A stretch of 64,000 nt of DNA from Siminovitchia sediminis (GCF_042680885.1 NZ_JBHUEO010000030.1:1-64000); one strand, 5' to 3'; shown: positions 9,127 through 17,061, counted from the stretch's first letter. Numbers and translations: made by a program. Notes: a model not told the origin generated them from the letters alone.

Positions 9127-9131
9127 ATTGT

Positions 9132-9159
9132 GCGGACAACAGGTATGTCCGCTTTTTTT
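9132..9159 (+). terminator. queG terminator
   Basis: A perfect 7-bp stem GCGGACA / TGTCCGC with a 7-nt loop and a run of seven T lies 6 bp after the queG stop. Confidence 0.9.
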
Positions 9160-9169
9160 GTCAAAAAAT

Positions 9170-9194
9170 GTTTGAAAACATGTCCAGTGGGAAC
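9170..9194 (+). promoter_or_regulatory. SigB-type promoter of the KGG stress gene
   Basis: GTTTGA (9170-9175), a 13-bp spacer and GGGAAC (9189-9194) match the general-stress consensus GTTTAA-N12-15-GGGWAW. It lies 45 bp upstream of a GsiB-like gene, a classic SigB target. Confidence 0.75.
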
Positions 9195-9238
9195 GTAGTA
9201 GTAGTGTAAGGCAAAATACTTCTAAGGAGGAATCTCAA

Positions 9239-9631
9239 ATGGCTAACAACAATAAAGATCGTAAGATGTCAGTAGAAGAAGCAGGTCGTAAAGGCGGCGA
9301 AGCCACTGCAAGAAACCACGACAGAGATTTCTATGAAGAAATTGGCCGCAAGGGCGGCGAAGCGACTGCAGAAAACCATGATAGAGATTTCTATGAAGAA
9401 ATTGGCCGTAAGGGCGGCGAAGCGACTGCAGAAAACCATGACAGAGAATTCTATGAAGAGATTGGCCGCAAAGGCGGCGAAGCGACTGCAGAAAACCATG
9501 ACAGAGAATTCTATGAAGAGATTGGCCGCAAAGGCGGCGAAGCTACATCTGAAAATCACGACCGTGATTTTTACGAAGAAATTGGTGAAAAAGGCGGAAA
9601 TGCCCGAGCCAGACAGCGTGATGACGAGTAA
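9239..9631 (+). CDS. gsiB: KGG-repeat general stress protein (GsiB-like)
   Basis: This 130-residue, very hydrophilic protein is built of five to six 20-residue repeats of the type RKGGEAT-x-NHDRDFYEEIG. It is a LEA-like stress-protein architecture (KGG/Con-10 motif) found in GsiB, thought to protect cell components during starvation, heat and desiccation. AAGGAGG precedes ATG 9239, with a SigB-type promoter just upstream. The repeats are encoded by a 60-bp tandem array. Two adjacent units are identical at the DNA level, indicating recent duplication or gene conversion. It stands alone, flanked by terminators. Repeat number varies widely between orthologues, so the symbol is by architecture. 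Confidence 0.8.
   Translation: MANNNKDRKMSVEEAGRKGGEATARNHDRDFYEEIGRKGGEATAENHDRDFYEEIGRKGGEATAENHDREFYEEIGRKGGEATAENHDREFYEEIGRKGGEATSENHDRDFYEEIGEKGGNARARQRDDE
9286..9588 (+). repeat. 60-bp tandem repeats inside the KGG gene
   Basis: About five in-frame 60-bp units are present. The units 9421-9480 and 9481-9540 are base-for-base identical, while outer units differ at several synonymous and a few nonsynonymous positions. The array therefore expanded or homogenised recently in its centre. Confidence 0.9.
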
Positions 9632-9669
9632 ATTCAACAAAAGGTTAACAATTGATATTCTATAAGAAA

Positions 9670-9704
9670 AAGGAAGGTACTCTTCATGGGTGCCTTCCTT
9701 TTTT
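9670..9704. terminator. Terminator after the KGG gene
   Basis: AAGGAAGGTAC pairs with GTGCCTTCCTT, flanked by A-rich and T-rich runs, so it can work in both directions. It lies 38 bp after the KGG gene and 21 bp after a possible leftward small ORF. Confidence 0.8.
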
Positions 9705-9725
9705 GTGAATATATTAATGATTAAA

Positions 9726-9962
9726 TTAGTAATGACTCATATACCGATGAATTGTTTTCTTTCGGGGTTCCTGTGAATCAGCTAATTCGAGGATCGTCCC
9801 ATTGAAAATCACTTGCAAAATATTCACACGTAAATGAATTTTTGTTGCTTCATGAAGAAGCAGCCTCAACGCCAAAAATCTTTGCAATCCGCTTGAGGAT
9901 GTGTCTTGATTTATCCTGTTGTCATCTTCCCGTTTTTCCGATAAACCTCTGTTTCCCAGCAT
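9726..9962 (-). CDS. Possible small protein, 78 residues, unrecognised
   Basis: This leftward ORF ends just before a terminator usable in that direction, and its C-terminal half looks protein-like (LRLLLHEATKIHLRVNILQ and LADSQEPRKKTIHRYM). Against it, the ATG at 9962 has no Shine-Dalgarno and its start overlaps the yhbB promoter region. I do not recognise a family. A start further in, or no gene at all, is possible. Confidence 0.3.
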   Translation of the reverse strand: MLGNRGLSEKREDDNRINQDTSSSGLQRFLALRLLLHEATKIHLRVNILQVIFNGTILELADSQEPRKKTIHRYMSHY

Positions 9963-9985
9963 ATATATTGGGGAGGAGGGATGGC

Positions 9986-10852
9986 ATGAGAAAGCAGCTT
10001 CAGGGAGTGCTGGAAAGAAGAGTGAAGGAGATTGTAGGGGAAAGAAAAGCGAAAGATGAACAGGTGATTCGTAAAAAGGAAACGATGGCTAAAAGGAACG
10101 CGGAGATTGTCAAGACAACTGCAGTGGGAAATATTATACATGCTGAAAGAAAAAACGATGAACACCATTTAATTTATCAAATTCATTGGAAGCATTATAT
10201 TAAGCAGCGGGGATTATTTTATATAGAAGAAGAAATTGAGAGAAGAGAAGCAGCATTCAAGCATCAGCGTCTGGCGGCAGATAATGAATTACCGATAAAA
10301 TATGCTGAATCCATGCAGTCAAGAATGGTTAAAGAGAATAGGGATTTTGGAATGGAACGCTACTCCTATGACCGCCTGAAAGCTGTCCAATATGCAGAAC
10401 GGTGGTGGAATGATTATAATCCTGCGTATGAAAAGTTTGATGTAGATTGTACAAACTATGTTTCTCAATGCTTATTTGCAGGCGGCGCTCCAATGAGGGG
10501 TTATCCTGACCGAACTAAGGGATGGTGGTACCGGAATAGAAATTGGAGCTATAGCTGGTCCGTTGCCAATGCATTAAAAGTTTATTTGGAGCACTCAACT
10601 GCCGGCCTGCGTGCAGCAGAGGTACAGGATCCACGGGAGCTTCAACCGGGCGATATTATTTGCTACGACTTTCAAGGGGATGGCCGTTATGATCATAATA
10701 CCATTGTGACGGGAGAGGATGCAGATGGAATGCCGCTCGTCAATGCGCATACGTATAACAGCAGGATGAGATATTGGGCATATGAAGATTCATCGGCATA
10801 CACCCCAAATATTCAATATAAATTGTTTCATATTCTTGATGGCCAGTCATAA
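9986..10852 (+). CDS. yhbB: YhbB-type amidase-domain protein
   Basis: This 288-residue protein has a basic, helical N-terminal half (1-110) and a C-terminal papain-like amidase domain of the Amidase_6 type. The catalytic Cys is expected in DVDCTNYVSQCLFAGG, the His in YDHNTIVTG and the Asn in NAHTYNS. Such domains cleave cell-wall peptides or amides. No signal peptide or membrane segment is visible, so it may act in the mother cell or be released by lysis. The start is ATG 9986 with GGGGAGGAGGG ending 5 bases before it; an upstream in-frame extension to 9842 has no ribosome site. Between queG and trmL, matching B. subtilis yhbB. Confidence 0.75.
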   Translation: MRKQLQGVLERRVKEIVGERKAKDEQVIRKKETMAKRNAEIVKTTAVGNIIHAERKNDEHHLIYQIHWKHYIKQRGLFYIEEEIERREAAFKHQRLAADNELPIKYAESMQSRMVKENRDFGMERYSYDRLKAVQYAERWWNDYNPAYEKFDVDCTNYVSQCLFAGGAPMRGYPDRTKGWWYRNRNWSYSWSVANALKVYLEHSTAGLRAAEVQDPRELQPGDIICYDFQGDGRYDHNTIVTGEDADGMPLVNAHTYNSRMRYWAYEDSSAYTPNIQYKLFHILDGQS

Positions 10853-10944
10853 TAAAGGGATTACACCTCATATACCTCCCTGTTTTCAATCAAACTGCAA
10901 AGTGTTATAATAAGACGGTTATATAGTTGAATGAGGTGACGACA

Positions 10945-11418
10945 GTGGCCATACATGTTGTATTATATCAGCCTGAAATTCCTGCCAATACCGGAAATAT
11001 TGCGAGGACGTGTGCAGCAACAGATACTTGCCTGCATCTCATCCGGCCTCTGGGATTCTCAACGGAAGATAAAATGCTCAAGCGGGCAGGACTCGATTAT
11101 TGGAAATTTGTCAACATTGTTTATCACGATTCTATAGAGGATTTCTTTGCCGGCAGTAAAGGCGGGGAATATTTTTTCCTGACCAAATACGGCCGAAAGC
11201 CCCATACTTCGTTTTCGTATGATGACCCGAAAATTAATTATTATTTTATTTTTGGAAGAGAAACGGATGGGTTGCCGAAAGAATTGCTGGAAAAGTATCA
11301 AGATAGATGCCTGAGAATCCCAATGACCGAAAATGTCAGGGCATTGAACCTGTCCAACACAGCTGCCATTTTGGTGTACGAGGCCCTTCGGCAGCAGGGA
11401 TATCCCGGATTAAAATAA
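10945..11418 (+). CDS. trmL: tRNA (cytidine/uridine-2'-O-)-methyltransferase TrmL (CspR)
   Basis: This 157-residue SPOUT-class methyltransferase modifies the wobble ribose (position 34) of tRNA-Leu isoacceptors. Diagnostic parts are the N-terminus LYQPEIPANTGNIARTC, the central FIFGRETDGLPKELL loop and the C-terminal knot MTENVRALNLSNTAAILVYEALRQ. The start is GTG 10945 behind GAGGTG; a TTG at 10927 is in frame but badly placed. It is followed at once by a strong terminator, and it sits in the yhbB-trmL-prkA neighbourhood. Confidence 0.92.
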   Translation: MAIHVVLYQPEIPANTGNIARTCAATDTCLHLIRPLGFSTEDKMLKRAGLDYWKFVNIVYHDSIEDFFAGSKGGEYFFLTKYGRKPHTSFSYDDPKINYYFIFGRETDGLPKELLEKYQDRCLRIPMTENVRALNLSNTAAILVYEALRQQGYPGLK

Positions 11419-11450
11419 AAAGGAAGCTGACGGCAGACAGCTTCCTTTTT
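11418..11450 (+). terminator. trmL terminator
   Basis: A 12-bp stem AAAAGGAAGCTG / CAGCTTCCTTTT with an 8-nt loop and T-rich tail begins at the trmL stop codon. Confidence 0.9.
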
Positions 11451-11473
11451 ATTAATTCTTTAGCCGGCAAATG

Positions 11474-11569
11474 TTACTTTTTAAATACACCTGGCTTATC
11501 TTCACGGCCTGATGCAAAAATTGCAGAAAGAAATGAAATAGCCACAGCCAACATTAAAATAGTCCTCAT
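11474..11569 (-). CDS. Small membrane peptide, 31 residues
   Basis: This ORF of 31 codons begins MRTILMLAVAISFLSAIFAS, a single hydrophobic helix, followed by a charged tail GREDKPGVFKK. AAGGAGG lies ten bases before the ATG on the minus strand, a strong translation signal. The segment could be a membrane anchor or an uncleaved or cleavable signal-like helix. It is convergent with trmL and divergent from prkA. Its function is unknown and I recognise no family. The fit of ribosome site, ATG and transmembrane helix supports a real gene. Confidence 0.6.
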   Translation of the reverse strand: MRTILMLAVAISFLSAIFASGREDKPGVFKK

Positions 11570-11786
11570 TATATGTAAGCCTCCTTTTTAACCGAAGTTG
11601 TCCTGAAATTTATTATATCCGATTTTCTTCATATTGTGAATGAAAGATCCCTGGCGGAAATTTGGCGAAATGATGAATGTACAGATTCCTTCCAAAAAGA
11701 CGCGGTATTAAATGTAAGACATGTTCAGTCAGTCGAGTGCATATGGTTAATTAAACATACCTCATTACGCAAATAGGGAGGTCCAT

Positions 11787-13682
11787 ATGGATATTCTAAA
11801 AAAGATTGAACAATACAGGTCTCAAGAGGAGAAGTTAAGATGGGAAGGAACCTTTGCCGATTACTTGGAACTGATTAAAGAAAAGCCATGGGTAGCGCAG
11901 TCGGCACACTCCCGTATATATAACATGATTAAGGATGCCGGTGTTGAAGAGGAGAATGGGCATAAAGAATATCGTTTTTTCAGCCATGAGCTGTTTGGTT
12001 TGGAAGAAGCGCTGGAAAAGCTGGTGGAAGAGTACTTTCATCCGGCGGCTAAACGTCTGGATGTCAGAAAGAGGATTTTGCTGCTAATGGGTCCTGTAAG
12101 CGGAGGTAAATCCACGATCGTTACCATGCTTAAAAGAGGACTCGAAGCATATTCGAGAACTGACCGCGGTGCCATCTTTGCCATTAAAGGCTGTCCAATG
12201 CACGAAGACCCCCTTCATTTAATTCCGCAGCATTTACGTGCTGACTTCCAACAGGAATATGGGATCAAAATCGAAGGGAATCTGTCGCCATTAAATACGA
12301 TGAGGCTTGAAGAGGAATACGGCGGGCGAATCGAAGATGTTTTGGTAGAACGTATATTTTTGTCGGAGGATAAACGGGTGGGAATCGGAACGTTCAGTCC
12401 ATCCGACCCGAAGTCTCAGGATATTGCTGATTTGACGGGAAGTATTGATTTTTCAACCATTGCCGAATACGGATCGGAATCAGATCCTCGGGCTTACCGC
12501 TTTGACGGCGAGCTGAATAAAGCGAATCGGGGTTTGATGGAATTCCAGGAAATGTTAAAGTGTGACGAAAAATTCCTTTGGCATTTACTGTCTCTGACGC
12601 AGGAAGGAAATTTTAAAGCGGGAAGATTTGCTTTAATATCTGCCGATGAGCTGATTGTGGCCCATACAAACGAAACGGAATACCGTTCATTTATTGCCAA
12701 TAAAAAGAACGAAGCCCTGCATTCCAGGATTATTGTTATGCCTGTTCCGTATAACCTAAAGGTTTCTCAGGAAGAACGTATATATGAAAAAATGATTAGG
12801 GACAGTGATGTTGCCGATGTGCATATCGCCCCTCATACCCTGCGGGTAGCAGCCATGTTTACAGTTCTGACCCGATTGAAGGAACCAAAGCGGGGAGACA
12901 TTGACCTCTTGAAGAAAATGCGTCTTTATGATGGGGAAAATGTAGAGGGATACAACTCATCCGATTTAAACGAGTTAAAAAAAGAATATCAGGATGAGGG
13001 GATGAGCGGCATTGATCCGAGATACGTGATCAACCGGATTTCATCCACCATTATTCGTAAAAACGTCCCGTCCATTAACGCCTTGGATGTATTGCGATCA
13101 TTGAAAGAAGGGCTTGATCAACATCCATCCATTACACAGGAGCTCCGTGAAAAATACTTGAATTTCATTTCTATAGCCCGGAAAGAATACGATGAACTTG
13201 CCAAAAAGGAAGTACAGAAAGCTTTTGTCTACTCTTATGAAGAATCAGCCAAAACCTTAATGGACAATTATTTGGATAATGTGGAAGCATTTTGTAACAA
13301 ATCTAAGTTAAAGGATCCGTTGACTGGGGAGGAAATCAGCCCTGATGAGAAGTTGATGCGCTCGATCGAAGAGCAGATAGGTATTTCCGAAAATGCCAAA
13401 AAGGCGTTCCGGGAAGAAATTTTAATACGAATCTCGGCCCTGGCCCGAAAAGGGAAAAAATTTGATTACCGCTCCCATGCAAGATTACGTGAAGCGATCC
13501 AAAAGAAACTGTTTGCTGACTTGAAAGATGTCGTAAAAATTACAACTTCAGCCAAAACCCCTGATGAGCAGCAATTGAAAAAGATCAATGAGGTGGTAGC
13601 GCGATTAATTGATGAACACGGCTATAACTCCACCTCAGCCAATGAATTGCTTCGTTACGTTGGAAGCTTGTTAAATAGGTAA
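11787..13682 (+). CDS. prkA: PrkA AAA+ protein (serine kinase/protease-type, sporulation)
   Basis: This 631-residue protein has an N-terminal AAA+ module with Walker A GPVSGGKSTIV near residue 110 and a C-terminal kinase-like PrkA domain. PrkA of B. subtilis was described as a serine protein kinase and later reported to have Lon-like protease activity; it acts in the mother cell under SigE. GGGAGG precedes ATG 11787. An imperfect SigE -10 (CATACC at 11756) lies upstream, but I see no good -35. The yhbH gene follows after a terminator, and spoVR is elsewhere in this window; the three commonly occur as a functional set. Confidence 0.93.
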   Translation: MDILKKIEQYRSQEEKLRWEGTFADYLELIKEKPWVAQSAHSRIYNMIKDAGVEEENGHKEYRFFSHELFGLEEALEKLVEEYFHPAAKRLDVRKRILLLMGPVSGGKSTIVTMLKRGLEAYSRTDRGAIFAIKGCPMHEDPLHLIPQHLRADFQQEYGIKIEGNLSPLNTMRLEEEYGGRIEDVLVERIFLSEDKRVGIGTFSPSDPKSQDIADLTGSIDFSTIAEYGSESDPRAYRFDGELNKANRGLMEFQEMLKCDEKFLWHLLSLTQEGNFKAGRFALISADELIVAHTNETEYRSFIANKKNEALHSRIIVMPVPYNLKVSQEERIYEKMIRDSDVADVHIAPHTLRVAAMFTVLTRLKEPKRGDIDLLKKMRLYDGENVEGYNSSDLNELKKEYQDEGMSGIDPRYVINRISSTIIRKNVPSINALDVLRSLKEGLDQHPSITQELREKYLNFISIARKEYDELAKKEVQKAFVYSYEESAKTLMDNYLDNVEAFCNKSKLKDPLTGEEISPDEKLMRSIEEQIGISENAKKAFREEILIRISALARKGKKFDYRSHARLREAIQKKLFADLKDVVKITTSAKTPDEQQLKKINEVVARLIDEHGYNSTSANELLRYVGSLLNR

Positions 13683-13688
13683 CAAATA

Positions 13689-13738
13689 GCCCCTTCCTAA
13701 ACAGTGAACAAAATGTTCCGGAGAGGAAGGGGCCTTTG
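13689..13738 (+). terminator. prkA terminator
   Basis: GCCCCTTCCT pairs with AGGAAGGGGC across a 25-nt loop and is followed by a T-rich stretch, 7 bp after the prkA stop. Confidence 0.75.
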
Positions 13739-13913
13739 TTAAAATACAGGGAAGATTTTCGGAATCGCTTAAAAATTTGCAGTGATGACATACTTTTTAT
13801 GCTGGCAGCCGACCAAGTTTGAACTGCTGAAAACATTCAGTTTTCAACAGTTCAAATCATATTTTAATTTGTCCCATTCTTTAAACTATCTGTAAATAAA
13901 TCTGTCTGTCTGC

Positions 13914-13942
13914 ATAAGATAGAATAATACATGGCATACTGC
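13914..13942 (+). promoter_or_regulatory. SigE-like promoter of yhbH
   Basis: ATA at 13914-13916, an 18-bp gap and CATACT at 13935-13940 resemble the SigE pattern ATA-N16-18-CATACAnT. It is about 30 bp upstream of yhbH, a known member of the SigE regulon in B. subtilis. Confidence 0.5.
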
Positions 13943-13970
13943 TGTGTATGTAAATAGCAAGGGGGGCGTC

Positions 13971-15143
13971 GTGAACATGTCGAAGTCGCAGTCTCATCAG
14001 TTTGCTGTCTCTCAAGAAGATTGGTCCCTCCATCGAAAAGGTTATGATGATCAACAACGGCATCAGGAGAAAGTGCAGGAGGCCATACGCAACAACTTAC
14101 CGGATTTGATCACTGAAGAAAGTATTATCATGTCGGATGGCCGCGATGTTGTGAAGATCCCAATCAGATCTTTAGATGAATATAAAATTCGATACAATTA
14201 TGATAAAAATAAACATGTCGGCCAAGGAGATGGGGACAGTCAGGTGGGTGACGTGGTAGCAAGAGACGGATCCCAGCAGCCTGGCCCGGGTAAAGGGCAA
14301 GGAGCCGGAGACCAGCCGGGCGAAGATTACTATGAAGCGGAAGTATCCATGCTGGATTTGGAAGAGGCTTTATTTAAAGAGCTGGAATTGCCGAATCTCA
14401 AACGAAAAGAACAAGATGCAAACGAAATTACACATATTGAATATAACGATGTACGGAAAACGGGTCTCATGGGTAATATTGATAAAAAACGGACGATGAT
14501 GAGTGCATTTAAGCGAAATGCAATCAAAGGAGATCCAAAATTCTACCCCATATTTCCTGAAGATTTAAAATTTAGAACATGGAATGAAGTACAAAAACCA
14601 GAATCCAATGCGGTTGTCATAGCCATGATGGATACGAGCGGTTCAATGGGAGTCTGGGAAAAATATATGGCTCGAAGTTTCTTCTTTTGGATGACACGTT
14701 TTTTACGCACGAAATATGAAAAAGTGACCATTGAATTTATTGCCCACCATACAGAGGCCAAAGTTGTAACAGAAGAAGATTTTTTCTCTAAGGGAGAAAG
14801 TGGAGGAACGATTTGTTCGTCTGTGTACCGAAAAGCGCTGGAGGTCATTTCTGAAAAATACGATCCCGGCCGTTATAATATTTACCCCTTTCATTTTTCG
14901 GATGGAGATAATCTGACGTCAGACAATGCAAGATGTATCAAGCTGGTCGGAGAATTAATGGAAAAATCCAATATGTTTGGGTATGGTGAGGTAAATCAAT
15001 ATCAAAGAAATTCAACATTGATGTCCGCTTATAAAAATATTAAAGACGAAAAGTTCCGATATTATATTTTAAAGCAGAAAGCGGACGTATACCACGCCAT
15101 GAAAAGTTTTTTTAAAAAAGAAGAGCAATCTTCCCCAGTTTAA
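13971..15143 (+). CDS. yhbH: YhbH, sporulation protein of the UPF0229 family
   Basis: This protein of about 390 residues has an N-terminal charged, Gly-rich region and a C-terminal von Willebrand A-like domain carrying a MIDAS-type motif MMDTSGSMG. YhbH works with PrkA and SpoVR in endospore formation and in the stationary phase of other bacteria (family knowledge). The start is GTG 13971 behind GGGGGG; the ATG two codons later (13977) is an alternative, while the ATG at 13944 lies upstream of the ribosome site. A SigE-like promoter precedes it and a terminator follows. Confidence 0.9.
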   Translation: MNMSKSQSHQFAVSQEDWSLHRKGYDDQQRHQEKVQEAIRNNLPDLITEESIIMSDGRDVVKIPIRSLDEYKIRYNYDKNKHVGQGDGDSQVGDVVARDGSQQPGPGKGQGAGDQPGEDYYEAEVSMLDLEEALFKELELPNLKRKEQDANEITHIEYNDVRKTGLMGNIDKKRTMMSAFKRNAIKGDPKFYPIFPEDLKFRTWNEVQKPESNAVVIAMMDTSGSMGVWEKYMARSFFFWMTRFLRTKYEKVTIEFIAHHTEAKVVTEEDFFSKGESGGTICSSVYRKALEVISEKYDPGRYNIYPFHFSDGDNLTSDNARCIKLVGELMEKSNMFGYGEVNQYQRNSTLMSAYKNIKDEKFRYYILKQKADVYHAMKSFFKKEEQSSPV

Positions 15144-15161
15144 AAATAGGGGAAAATGAAT

Positions 15162-15194
15162 CGAGAGTTCTTTCATAAAAAGGACTCTCTCTTT
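15162..15194 (+). terminator. yhbH terminator
   Basis: GAGAGT and ACTCTC form a stem extended by CTTT/AAAG pairing, with a TCTTTT tail, 18 bp after the yhbH stop. Confidence 0.7.
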
Positions 15195-15220
15195 TAATTG
15201 AATAATTTTCTGAATTTATA

Positions 15221-15250
15221 GTTGACAGTCCATGAAAATACAAGTATTCT
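15221..15250 (+). promoter_or_regulatory. SigA-type promoter of the paa genes
   Basis: TTGACA (15221-15226), an 18-bp spacer and TATTCT (15245-15250). The -35 is perfect and the -10 weak. Two palindrome half-sites lie immediately downstream, where a bound repressor would block initiation or clearance. Confidence 0.55.
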
Positions 15251-15256
15251 GTAAAT

Positions 15257-15305
15257 AAATATATAACAGAATTAACCGAATGGGACAATTTTCTGTTATA
15301 TAAAT
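15257..15305. promoter_or_regulatory. Paired operator-like sites before paaA (TGTTATATAACA family)
   Basis: An 11-bp perfect inverted repeat (ATATAACAGAA 15261-15271, TTCTGTTATAT 15291-15301) starts about 7 bp after the predicted -10. Each arm is also one half of the 12-bp palindrome TGTTATATAACA, which recurs in front of malate synthase, the 97-residue gene and isocitrate lyase. It is inferred to bind a transcriptional repressor. Confidence 0.55.
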
Positions 15306-15363
15306 CATAAAATAAATGAAGGCGTATACACAGAACGTTGCTTATGAAAGGGGTCCATAAAAA

Positions 15364-16305
15364 ATGGGTGTAGCTGAAGGACTTTCGTATGAAGAAAAGC
15401 TGAATCTGTTTATGGAAAGAATAAACAACGGTGAAAAAATTGAGCCGGACGACTGGATGCCGGATGATTACCGAATGGCGCTGATTAAATTGATTTCCAT
15501 GCATGGGATGAGCGAAATTATGGGAGCATTGCCGGAAAAAGAATGGGTTCCCAGAGCCCCTTCACTCCGGAGAAAACTTGGAATTATGGCAAAAGTGCAG
15601 GACGAAATGGGGCATGGACAGCTCCTTTTGAGAGTTGCTGAAGATTTGATGGCACCGCTCGGTAAAGGGCGGGAAGATTTAATGAACGATCTCTTAAACG
15701 GAGATTTAAAGTTTCATAATGTTTTTCATATGGAGGCACCCACGTGGGCAGATGCCGGATTGATCGGCTGGCTCGTTGACGGTGCCGCGATTATTACGCA
15801 AACGAACATGTTAAATGCCTCCTATGGACCTTATGCCCGTGCATTACAAAGGATTTGTGCAGAGGAAGTGTTTCATGCCCAGCATGGGGAATCCATTATT
15901 TTGGCTTTGGCTGAAGGAACGAAGGAACAGAAAGATATGATTCAAGACGCCATTAACAGATGGTGGCCGTCATTGCTAATGTTTTTTGGTCCTCCTTCGG
16001 CTGAAACCACCGGATCGTCCAAACAGGATATTACCATTCGATATAAGATCAGGACGAAAACAAATGAGCAGCTGCGCCAGGATTTTCTTTCGAAATATAT
16101 TCCAAGAGTGTTATCACTGGGGCTTACGGTCCCAGATGAAACATTGAGATATGATGAAGAAAAGCAGGAATGGATCTATCAACAGCCTGACTGGAACGAA
16201 TTTAAAAAGATTATTTCCAATCAGGGACCGAAATCCCAAAGCAGGCTTCAATTAAGGAGAACAGCCTTTAAAGAAAATGAATGGGTTAGAAGAGCTCTTA
16301 GCTGA
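15364..16305 (+). CDS. paaA: 1,2-phenylacetyl-CoA epoxidase, catalytic subunit A
   Basis: This 313-residue ferritin-like diiron protein is the catalytic subunit of the PaaABC(D)E multicomponent oxygenase, which converts phenylacetyl-CoA to its ring 1,2-epoxide. Diiron ligand motifs are visible as KVQDEMGHGQ (about 77-86) and CAEEVFHAQHGES (about 167-179). The length is normal for the family. GAAAGGGG precedes ATG 15364 by 10 bases. It opens an operon that runs through paaB, EthD, paaF- and paaG-like genes. The structural partner PaaC and reductase PaaE, normally needed for activity, are not encoded here. Confidence 0.92.
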   Translation: MGVAEGLSYEEKLNLFMERINNGEKIEPDDWMPDDYRMALIKLISMHGMSEIMGALPEKEWVPRAPSLRRKLGIMAKVQDEMGHGQLLLRVAEDLMAPLGKGREDLMNDLLNGDLKFHNVFHMEAPTWADAGLIGWLVDGAAIITQTNMLNASYGPYARALQRICAEEVFHAQHGESIILALAEGTKEQKDMIQDAINRWWPSLLMFFGPPSAETTGSSKQDITIRYKIRTKTNEQLRQDFLSKYIPRVLSLGLTVPDETLRYDEEKQEWIYQQPDWNEFKKIISNQGPKSQSRLQLRRTAFKENEWVRRALS

Positions 16306-16334
16306 AGTTTTGCACGAAAGAGGAGGAATCATAG

Positions 16335-16709
16335 ATGGCCAAAGGCAATATAGATGGTTTCTATCAAGTGTATGAAGTATTCAGCAAGCGGAATCAAAAG
16401 GGAGATTTTCAGCACCAGTTCAGTCTGCTGGCCCCCAATAGAGAAATGGCTTTTATCATGGCCCAGGAGAATTTTATGCGGCGCGAGCCGGTTGTTGATC
16501 TCTGGGTCGTAAAGCGGGAAGATATCCGCATGATGAAACCCGAAGAAAGGGAAATGGTAAAAAGGCTGGATAACAAAGATTACCGTTTGACGAAAGGGTA
16601 TGGTTACCTAAAAAAGAAATGGCGGCAATATGAGCAAAACATGCTGGATGAAAAGGAAATTATGTCTTGGGGAGAAATGGGAAAAGAAGGCAGGAAAAAG
16701 ACACAATAA
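16335..16709 (+). CDS. paaB: 1,2-phenylacetyl-CoA epoxidase, subunit B
   Basis: This 124-residue protein matches PaaB, a small accessory subunit that bridges PaaA-PaaC heterodimers. The typical start YQVYEVFSKRNQKGDFQHQFSLLAP and the central NFMRREPVVDLWVVKREDI segment are visible. The charged C-terminus (about 90-124) is longer than in the E. coli form. GAGGAGG lies before ATG 16335, 29 bp after paaA. The next gene is an EthD-type protein, whereas paaC is usual here. Confidence 0.88.
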   Translation: MAKGNIDGFYQVYEVFSKRNQKGDFQHQFSLLAPNREMAFIMAQENFMRREPVVDLWVVKREDIRMMKPEEREMVKRLDNKDYRLTKGYGYLKKKWRQYEQNMLDEKEIMSWGEMGKEGRKKTQ

Positions 16710-16755
16710 TTTGCTGAATGTATCTCATCTATAACAAATAAAGGAGACATGATGC

Positions 16756-17061
16756 ATGTTTAAAATGATTGCGTTATTCAAAAAACCGGAAAACCCAGAG
16801 GAATTTGATCAATATTATTTTGAAACCCATCTGCCGCTTACCGAGAAGATTCCAGGTCTTCGCAAAGCGGAAGTAACAAAGTTCACGGGATCTCCGGCAG
16901 GTGAGAGTCCTTATTATTTAATGTGTGAAATGTATTATGATAGTTTTGAAGCTTTTAAGGAAGCGTCCAAAACAGAAGAATCGAAAGCCTCAGGAAAGGA
17001 TGTCATGAAATTTGCCGGGGATCTTGTCACATTTATGTTCGGTGAGGAAGTAAATGGCTGA
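16756..17061 (+). CDS. EthD-family (dimeric alpha/beta barrel) protein
   Basis: This 101-residue protein has the EthD fold signature: MFKMIALFKKPENPEEFDQYYFETHLPL, in which FxxYYxxxHxPL is typical. EthD proteins are small dimeric barrels often placed beside oxygenase genes, where they may act as a lactone/quinone reductase-like enzyme or as an accessory factor; the precise role is not established. AAAGGAG precedes ATG 16756. Its end overlaps the next gene by 8 bp, so translation is coupled. The context suggests processing or detoxification of an aromatic-CoA intermediate (inference). Confidence 0.75.
   Translation: MFKMIALFKKPENPEEFDQYYFETHLPLTEKIPGLRKAEVTKFTGSPAGESPYYLMCEMYYDSFEAFKEASKTEESKASGKDVMKFAGDLVTFMFGEEVNG

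Noticed and set aside
9842..9985. Longer N-terminus for the YhbB-like protein (48 extra residues).
   Set aside because: No ribosome site for the upstream ATG, Cys/Pro-rich atypical translation, and a very strong Shine-Dalgarno directly before ATG 9986.
11740..11765. SigE promoter for prkA.
   Set aside because: The -10 CATACC is acceptable, but no ATA-type -35 occurs at 16-18 bp; the nearest is at 12 bp, so I did not list it as a feature.
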